From NCBI GenBank assembly GCA_009784085.1, contig WRCJ01000055.1:1-10536 (forward strand): a DNA stretch of 10,536 bases. The letters are read 5' to 3'. The position numbers and the translations under genes are program-made. The stretch is from Oscillospiraceae bacterium. GTDB taxonomy: Bacteria > Bacillota > Clostridia > Oscillospirales > UBA929. Below are positions 5,768 to 10,536 of this stretch, piece by piece. Position 1 is the stretch's first letter. Every line of letters begins with the position of its first letter. The notes under the pieces were generated by a model. That model saw only the letters and a list, made by a program, of their open reading frames with translations. It made no database searches and was not told the DNA's origin.

Positions 5768-6682
5768 CAATGCCTCCAGCACCGCCGTGAAATATGTCGG
5801 CTTGATGGCTGTAAAGCGCATCGCCTTGCCGCTTTCCGGGTGCGTAAAGGCCAATTCCTTGGCGTGTAAGCATTGGCCATGCAAGCCCCAGTTGTCCGGG
5901 GCGCCGTAAAGCCTGTCCCCCAATAGGGGGTGGCCCAGGCTACGCATGTGGGCGCGTATCTGGTGGGTCCTGCCGGTCTCCAAGCGGCACTCGATATGCG
6001 TGGCTTTCGGGAAGCGTTCCAGGACGATATAGCGCGTGACCGCCGGTTTCCCGCCGGCATCCAGCGCCGCCATGCGCTTTCTGTTCTTCGGATCGCGCCC
6101 AATCGGCCGGTCGACCGTGCCGCTGTCATGCCTCATGACACCCCAAGCCACAGCCTCGTACACACGGGACATCTGGCGTCCCGCCAGTTGCGCGGCCAAA
6201 TGCCGGTGGGCCGCGTCATGCTTGGCCACCACCAGCAGGCCTGAGGTGTCCCGGTCCAGCCGGTGTACGATGCCCGGCCGCGACACGCCGCCGATGCCGG
6301 AAAGCTCCCCCGCGCAATGGTGCAGCAGGGCATTGACCAACGTGCCGTCGGCGTGGCCGGCCGCCGGATGCACAACCAGCCCCCGGGGCTTGTCGACAAC
6401 CAGCAACGCGCCGTCTTCATAGACGACGTCAAGCGGGATGTCCTGCGCAATGGCGGCGGCAGGCAAGGGCGCCGGTATCTCCACGCGAAAAACATCGCCC
6501 GCCGACACCCTATAGCCCTTCCCTACCCTATCGCCGCCCCGCCAAACCCGGCCTTCCTCGCATAGACGCGCCAACACACTGCGCGAGCATTCTTTCACGC
6601 AGTGCGCCAAAAAAACGTCCAGCCGTTCCCCGGCATCGTCGGGTCCGGCCCTATAGCATTTAGAGCAACACGGGGGCGTCAT
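5756..6682 (-). CDS. rluD: RluA/RluD-family 23S rRNA pseudouridine synthase
   Basis: This 308-aa enzyme would isomerise uridine to pseudouridine in large-subunit rRNA. An N-terminal S4 RNA-binding domain covers about residues 18-60 (RLDVFLA, then RSVLARLCEEGRVW). The catalytic domain has VDKPRGLVVHPAAGH at 96-110 and HRLDRDTSGLLVVAK at 140-154 with D143 as catalytic Asp. GRTHQIRAH at 237-245 and HPLLGDRLYG follow. The frame is open to a TTG at 6685, but the ATG at 6682 overlaps the lspA stop as TGATG, the classic coupling arrangement, and is chosen. Last in the operon, it matches the place of ylyB after lspA in Bacillus. The exact target uridines are inferred from family only. The stop codon falls in a repeat copy, so the last residues may have been shaped by that element. 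Confidence 0.95.
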   Translation of the reverse strand: MTPPCCSKCYRAGPDDAGERLDVFLAHCVKECSRSVLARLCEEGRVWRGGDRVGKGYRVSAGDVFRVEIPAPLPAAAIAQDIPLDVVYEDGALLVVDKPRGLVVHPAAGHADGTLVNALLHHCAGELSGIGGVSRPGIVHRLDRDTSGLLVVAKHDAAHRHLAAQLAGRQMSRVYEAVAWGVMRHDSGTVDRPIGRDPKNRKRMAALDAGGKPAVTRYIVLERFPKATHIECRLETGRTHQIRAHMRSLGHPLLGDRLYGAPDNWGLHGQCLHAKELAFTHPESGKAMRFTAIKPTYFTAVLEALRHS

Positions 6683-7212
6683 CAAAGGCGTCCTTTTCCT
6701 CGTTTTTTGTTTTTCTCATGCATAAACAGGAGGTAAATGCAGAAAAGAATCCCGCCAATCGTAATAAAGATATCAGCGACGTTGAAAATGGCAAACTTGA
6801 TGAAATCGAACCGGAACATATCCACCACATAGCCCTGGAGCAAACGGTCAATGAAATTGCCCATGGCGCCGCTGAGGATGAGGGCCATGGCCCACGCGCC
6901 CAGCTGGTGTCGCGGCCATCGGGCGACCAGCGCCCACACAATGGCGCACATGGCGGCGGCCGTGACAATGAGGAAGAAAATCCGCCCGTCCTCGAAGAAG
7001 CTGAACGCCGCGCCGGTGTTTTCCGCGTAAACGGTGCTCACGAGGCCCGGGATGAGGGGAAGCGGCGCATCGTCTTTGTTGGCGGCAGCCCATATCTTGA
7101 CAAACCTGTCTACGGCAAACATCGCCGTCGCGGCGAGTAGTTGCAAAACCAGGATCACGCGGCTTCGGCACATCACCCGGCTTCGATTTATCATCCGGCT
7201 ACGATACATCAT
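6682..7212 (-). CDS. lspA: Lipoprotein signal peptidase (signal peptidase II)
   Basis: This membrane aspartyl protease removes signal peptides from diacylated prolipoproteins. The frame gives 176 aa. Hydrophobic segments lie at about 19-35, 78-97, 107-118 and 142-163. VDRFVKIW at 34-41, ENTGAAFSF at 64-72 and GNFIDRLLQG at 118-127 match the family. Catalytic Asp residues are D131 (VVDMF) and D147 (FNVAD). The C-terminus is strongly basic, as is usual. The N-terminus is longer than in typical LspA and is built from three units of an 18-bp repeat, giving RSRM, RSRVM and RSRVI. The true start could be the ATG at 7212, 7209 or 7194, or one further in (residue 14). The ATG at 7212 sits 1 nt after the ileS stop, supporting translational coupling. 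Confidence 0.95.
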   Translation of the reverse strand: MMYRSRMINRSRVMCRSRVILVLQLLAATAMFAVDRFVKIWAAANKDDAPLPLIPGLVSTVYAENTGAAFSFFEDGRIFFLIVTAAAMCAIVWALVARWPRHQLGAWAMALILSGAMGNFIDRLLQGYVVDMFRFDFIKFAIFNVADIFITIGGILFCIYLLFMHEKNKKRGKGRL

Positions 7213-7228
7213 CTCATCCGGCTACGAC
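7154..7228. repeat. 18-bp tandem repeat across the ileS/lspA junction
   Basis: Three 18-bp units run at 7154-7171, 7172-7189 and 7190-7207 (core atcayccggctwcga on the plus strand). A fourth, offset by 5 nt, covers about 7213-7228. The third and fourth share the exact 14-mer tcatccggctacga (7191-7204 and 7214-7227). The fourth unit contains the ileS stop codon and its last sense codons; the others encode the basic N-terminus of LspA. Confidence 0.85.
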
Positions 7229-9973
7229 GCGGGTACAGCGCGGGCAAAGCCCGGGATGATCGGGGTGGCCGCCGTCCTGGGCAAAATAACCCCAACAGCG
7301 CGGGCACTTCTCCCCCGGCGCCCTTCCCACCTGGATATCGCGCCCCCCCTTGTCCAGTGTCACCTTGGAAACGATGCACACGGCCGGCAACTCCGCCAGT
7401 ACGCTGGACAGGAACTCGTATTCCTCGCCCTCGGCGGTCAGCGTAACCCAAGCCTCCAAGGGCTTCCCGATGCGCTTCTCGACGCGGGCCTGTTCCAACG
7501 CCATATTGATCTCATCCCGCAAGGCCACGATGCGCCCCCATTTTGCCTCCTCCCCGCGGGATATGCCCAAGGCCGGATTGGCGGCGGGCATCTCGTTGAA
7601 CAGCACGCTCTCCGGGTCGTCGGCGCGGCGGTGGGGCATGGCGGCCCAAATCTCCTCCGAGGTGAAGGCCAGGATGGGCGCGATGAGCCTTGTCAAGCCG
7701 TCCAGCATCAGGAACATGGCGCCCTGCCCCGCGCGGCGCGAGGGTTCGTCTTCGGCTTCGCAATACAGGCGGTCTTTGAGGATATCGAGGTAGAAATTGG
7801 ACAAATCGGCCACGCAAAAGTTGTGTATGGCTTGCAACGTGGTATGGTACTCGAAGGCGTCGTAAAAACCCCGCACCCGGCAGACCAGCTTGTCGTACCG
7901 GGACAATACATAGCGATCCAAAGCCGGCATATCGGCGATATCCACCAATGTGTCCGGATCGAACCCATGCAGGTTGCCCAGCAGGAAGCGGGCCGTGTTG
8001 CGGATCTTGAGGTAAATATCCGAGAGCTGTTTGAACAATTCGTCCGAGATGCGCATATCGCTGTGGTAGTCCGAGGAGGCCGCCCACAGCCGCAGCAGAT
8101 CGGCGCCGTAACGATTGACGATTTCGATCGGATCGATGCTGTTGCCCAGCGACTTGGACATCTTCTTGCCCTCGCCGTCCACGGTCCAGCCATGGCTCAC
8201 CACGGCCCGGTAAGGCGCCTTGCCCGTCGTGGCTACGGCGGTCAGCAAAGAGGACTGGAACCAGCCGCGGTATTGATCGCCGCCCTCCAGGTAGAGATCG
8301 GCCGGCCAGCGCAGGTCGGGCCACATGCCGGCCTTCAAGACAGCCTCGTGGCTGGATCCGGAGTCGAACCAGCCGTCCAGCGTGTCGGTCTCCTTGGAAA
8401 ACCCGGCGCGCCCGCAGATGAGGCAGGTCTCGGCCACAGGCAGGATGTCCGCGGCTTCCCTTGCGAACCACGCATTGGAACCCTCTTCGGCAAACAGCGA
8501 CGCCACCGCCTCGATGGAGGCCGGCGTCACATGGGGCGCCTTGCAATAGTCGCAATAAAAGGCCGGGATGGGCAAGCCCCAGTGGCGTTGCCGCGAGATA
8601 CACCAGTCGGCGCGCTCGCGCACCATCGCCGACATCCGCTCATGGCCCCATTCGGGCAACCAGGAAACCTCGTCGGCGGCGCGCAGGGCGTCGGCTTTGA
8701 TGGCGTCCACCGAAGCGAACCACTGCTCGGCGGCCCGGTAGACAACCGGGTTCTTGCAACGCCAGCAGTGGGGATAGGTGTGGCTCAGGCGTTCGGTGCA
8801 TAGCAGGGATCCGTTTTCGCGCAACGCCTCCAAGATGGCTTGGTTGGCATCCTCGTAATGCATCCACGCGAAGGGACCCGCCTCTTCGGTCATGACGCCG
8901 CGCTCGTCCACCGGCACGATGATGGGCAAATCGTAGGGGCGGCAGGCAAAATAGTCTTCCAGCCCATGCCCCGGCGCGGTGTGGACACAACCCGTCCCGT
9001 TGTCGGCGGTGACATGTTCGCCCAAAATGACGAGGCTGTCCCTGTCCAGGAAGGGGTGCCGCGCCGCCATGCCTTCCAGCGCCCCGCCCGGGAAGGAGGC
9101 CAGTTTCTCATAGGAACCCCATCCCGCGGCCTTGGCCACGCTGTCGGCCAGCCCCTCGGCGACGATATACTTCTCGCCCCCCACCCGGTAGACGCCGTAA
9201 TGGAACTTTGGGTGCAGGGCGATGGCCACATTGCCGGGCAGCGTCCAGTTGGTGGTCGTCCAGATGAGCACGCATGTATCCGCCGGCCCGCCCAGCGCGT
9301 CCAGCAAGCCGCGGTCGTCGCGCAACGGGAACTTGACGTAGATCGAGTCGCATCCCACGTCCTGGTACTCGATCTCAGCCTCGGCCAACGCGGTCTCGTC
9401 GTGGGGACACCAGTAGACGGGCTTGAGCCCCCGGTAGATGTACCCCTTTTCATACATCCGGCCGAACACGCGGATCTCGGCGGCCTCGAAAGCCTTGTCC
9501 ATGGTCAGATAGGGGTTGTCCCACTCGCCCAAGACGCCCAGGCGCTTGAACTGGTCGCGCTGGACGTTGACATAGCCCATGGCGAAATCGCGGCAACGGT
9601 CGCGGAACTCCGGGACAGACAACGCCACCCGGTCGGCCATGCCCATTTTAATGATCTGGGTCTCGATAGGCATCCCGTGATTGTCCCAGCCTGGCACGTA
9701 GGGCGCCCGGAAACCCGTCATGTTCTTGTAGCGCAGGGTAAAATCCTTCAAAATCTTGTTCATGGCCGTGCCGGTATGGATAGCGCCATTGGAAAAGGGC
9801 GGGCCGTCGTGCAATACGAACAGCGGCTTGCCCATGTTTTTTTGCATCAGGCGTTGGTACAAACGTCCGGTTTGCCATGCCTCCAGCATGGCCGGCTCCC
9901 GTTTCGCCAGTCCGGCGCGCATCGGGAAACCAGTCTTGGGCAACAGTATCGTCGCATTATAATCGCAGGGCAT
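7214..9973 (-). CDS. ileS: Isoleucyl-tRNA synthetase, bacterial type with C-terminal zinc finger
   Basis: This class Ia enzyme charges tRNA-Ile and edits Val. The 919 aa match the length of Bacillus IleRS (about 921). In order: LLPKTGFPMR at 10-19; the HIGH-type motif as HTGT at 66-69; VPGWDNHGMPIE at 93-104; the CP1 editing domain from about 190 to 400, with TTTNWTLPGN at 239-248 and GTGCVHTAPGHG at 326-337 followed by D340; DTLDGWFDSGSSH at 530-542; KMSKS at 604-608; and a zinc finger from C890/C893 to C910/C913. The frame is open to a GTG at 9988, but GAGGT lies 9 nt before the ATG at 9973 and the resulting N-terminus fits the family, so 9973 is used. There is no room upstream for an ileS T-box. 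The last base of the HIGH-type motif departs from the usual His. Confidence 0.97.
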   Translation of the reverse strand: MPCDYNATILLPKTGFPMRAGLAKREPAMLEAWQTGRLYQRLMQKNMGKPLFVLHDGPPFSNGAIHTGTAMNKILKDFTLRYKNMTGFRAPYVPGWDNHGMPIETQIIKMGMADRVALSVPEFRDRCRDFAMGYVNVQRDQFKRLGVLGEWDNPYLTMDKAFEAAEIRVFGRMYEKGYIYRGLKPVYWCPHDETALAEAEIEYQDVGCDSIYVKFPLRDDRGLLDALGGPADTCVLIWTTTNWTLPGNVAIALHPKFHYGVYRVGGEKYIVAEGLADSVAKAAGWGSYEKLASFPGGALEGMAARHPFLDRDSLVILGEHVTADNGTGCVHTAPGHGLEDYFACRPYDLPIIVPVDERGVMTEEAGPFAWMHYEDANQAILEALRENGSLLCTERLSHTYPHCWRCKNPVVYRAAEQWFASVDAIKADALRAADEVSWLPEWGHERMSAMVRERADWCISRQRHWGLPIPAFYCDYCKAPHVTPASIEAVASLFAEEGSNAWFAREAADILPVAETCLICGRAGFSKETDTLDGWFDSGSSHEAVLKAGMWPDLRWPADLYLEGGDQYRGWFQSSLLTAVATTGKAPYRAVVSHGWTVDGEGKKMSKSLGNSIDPIEIVNRYGADLLRLWAASSDYHSDMRISDELFKQLSDIYLKIRNTARFLLGNLHGFDPDTLVDIADMPALDRYVLSRYDKLVCRVRGFYDAFEYHTTLQAIHNFCVADLSNFYLDILKDRLYCEAEDEPSRRAGQGAMFLMLDGLTRLIAPILAFTSEEIWAAMPHRRADDPESVLFNEMPAANPALGISRGEEAKWGRIVALRDEINMALEQARVEKRIGKPLEAWVTLTAEGEEYEFLSSVLAELPAVCIVSKVTLDKGGRDIQVGRAPGEKCPRCWGYFAQDGGHPDHPGLCPRCTRVVAG

Positions 9974-9984
9974 GGCATCGTACC

Positions 9985-10536
9985 TCACTTCACTTGAGCC
10001 GAATACTGCTTGCCGAACTGCCTTTGCAGATCGGGAAAATCAAATTTGGGGCGCGACGCCATGTCGTCTTCCATGTCGTCGGATACAAATGTGTTCGATC
10101 CGTTGCCCTTCAATGTGATCTCAAAGGAAGTCTGCGGCTCGCGGACAAGTTGCGGCGAAGGCGGTACGGCTGGTTGCGGCGAGAACTGCGCGGTGTGCGC
10201 CGCTGTGTGCGCCGCTGTGTGCGTCGCGGAGCGCGACGGCGATTGGACAGGCGACGATTGGACCGGCGGTGCCTGTCCCGACGGCGGCAAGGCTTTGGAC
10301 GACGAAACGTCGGCGGTCTGCTGCCCGTGGTCCAGGGCGGCTTGCACCGAAGTGGAAATGTCCTGTGTCGCCTTGTCCGCGTGTTCGTCCCTGCTGGGCA
10401 CCGAAGTGGGAAACTCCTTCGTCCTGATTGCGTTGATGGCCTCCAATTGCTTGGCGTAGGCTTCCGCCAAGCGCTGCGTGAAATGCTCGCTCTGTTCCTT
10501 GAGCATCTGCTGGCGGGTCAGCTCCTTCTCGTTTTC
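9985..10536 (-). CDS. divIVA: DivIVA-like cell-division/polarity protein, C-terminal part (partial)
   Basis: The frame is open to the right edge, so the start and the conserved N-terminal membrane-binding domain lie outside; 183 codons are visible. The first 40 or so residues (ENEKELTRQQM, then EQSEHFTQRLAEAYAKQL) look like the end of a coiled coil. The remainder is a disordered Pro/Ser/Gln/Ala-rich tail ending in a short conserved-looking segment, KFDFPDLQRQFGKQYSAQVK. The name rests mainly on position: in Firmicutes DivIVA is encoded directly upstream of ileS, followed by lspA and a pseudouridine synthase. The tail carries two in-frame tandem repeats. Its stop is 11 nt before the ileS ATG, with the ileS ribosome site overlapping the stop, which implies one transcript. 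Another coiled-coil protein cannot be ruled out. Confidence 0.6.
   Translation of the reverse strand, partial: ENEKELTRQQMLKEQSEHFTQRLAEAYAKQLEAINAIRTKEFPTSVPSRDEHADKATQDISTSVQAALDHGQQTADVSSSKALPPSGQAPPVQSSPVQSPSRSATHTAAHTAAHTAQFSPQPAVPPSPQLVREPQTSFEITLKGNGSNTFVSDDMEDDMASRPKFDFPDLQRQFGKQYSAQVK
10193..10225. repeat. 12-bp in-frame tandem repeat in the DivIVA-like tail
   Basis: The 12-mer gtgtgcgccgct occurs perfectly at 10193-10204 and 10205-10216, with a partial third copy at 10217-10225. On the coding strand it gives Ala-Ala-His-Thr units (THTAAHTAAHTA). Confidence 0.85.
10240..10269. repeat. 15-bp in-frame tandem repeat in the DivIVA-like tail
   Basis: Two adjacent 15-bp units, cgattggacaggcga (10240-10254) and cgattggaccggcgg (10255-10269), differ at two positions. 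They encode the repeated Pro-Val-Gln-Ser stretch (SSPVQSPS). Confidence 0.75.

Noticed and set aside
7034..8803. A 589-codon plus-strand frame antisense to ileS and lspA (and a similar one at 8840-9997)
   Set aside because: Both lie opposite unmistakable IleRS motifs, have no domain or ribosome site, and cross the ileS/lspA junction, so they are shadows.
9974..9984. A T-box riboswitch expected before ileS
   Set aside because: Only 11 nt separate the DivIVA-like stop from the ileS ATG, so no leader RNA can fit. Any T-box would have to precede the upstream gene, outside the window.

Overview
The window looks like part of a GC-rich Firmicutes (Clostridia-like) chromosome. The best evidence is the order DivIVA-like gene, ileS, lspA, rluD-type pseudouridine synthase, all on the minus strand. 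That order is familiar from the Firmicutes cell-division/housekeeping cluster. The proteins read as ordinary Firmicutes types, and there is no rRNA, tRNA, CRISPR array or intact transposase gene.

Layout, left to right. (1) 1-148: a hairpin-rich stretch that looks like the end of a mobile element, possibly an IS200/IS605-type right end with a remnant reading frame. (2) 183-2454, minus strand: a two-gene polyamine unit. speD (S-adenosylmethionine decarboxylase) is followed, with an 11-nt overlap, by a short-form Orn/Lys/Arg decarboxylase (speA-like). Together they would supply decarboxylated SAM and a diamine or agmatine precursor. The aminopropyltransferase is not in the window. (3) 2520-4551, minus strand: a condensation-domain-like/alcohol acetyltransferase-like enzyme overlapping by 35 nt a zinc-ribbon six-helix membrane protein. 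This tightly linked pair has no clear assigned role. (4) 4567-4676: a divergent promoter region with a perfect 18-bp tandem duplication and a dyad between -35 and -10. (5) 4677-5573, plus strand: a CysM-type cysteine synthase. (6) 5574-5755: a gene-free, hairpin-rich repeat region between convergent genes that reaches into the 3' end of the next gene. (7) 5756-10536, minus strand: a compact operon-like run of a DivIVA-like gene (partial, cut by the window edge), ileS, lspA and rluD, with junctions of 11 nt, 1 nt and a 1-nt overlap.

A theme across the window is short in-frame tandem repeats (12, 15 and 18 bp) inside coding sequence. They add a Gly-Gly-Ser/Thr-rich insert beside the active site of the decarboxylase, a basic Arg-Ser-Arg N-terminal extension to LspA across the ileS/lspA junction, and Ala-Ala-His-Thr and Pro-Val-Gln-Ser units in the disordered tail of the DivIVA-like protein. 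I found no convincing large new system. The most novel-looking items are the acyltransferase/zinc-ribbon membrane protein pair, the repeat-built LspA N-terminus, the repeat insert in the decarboxylase, and the duplicated divergent regulatory region.
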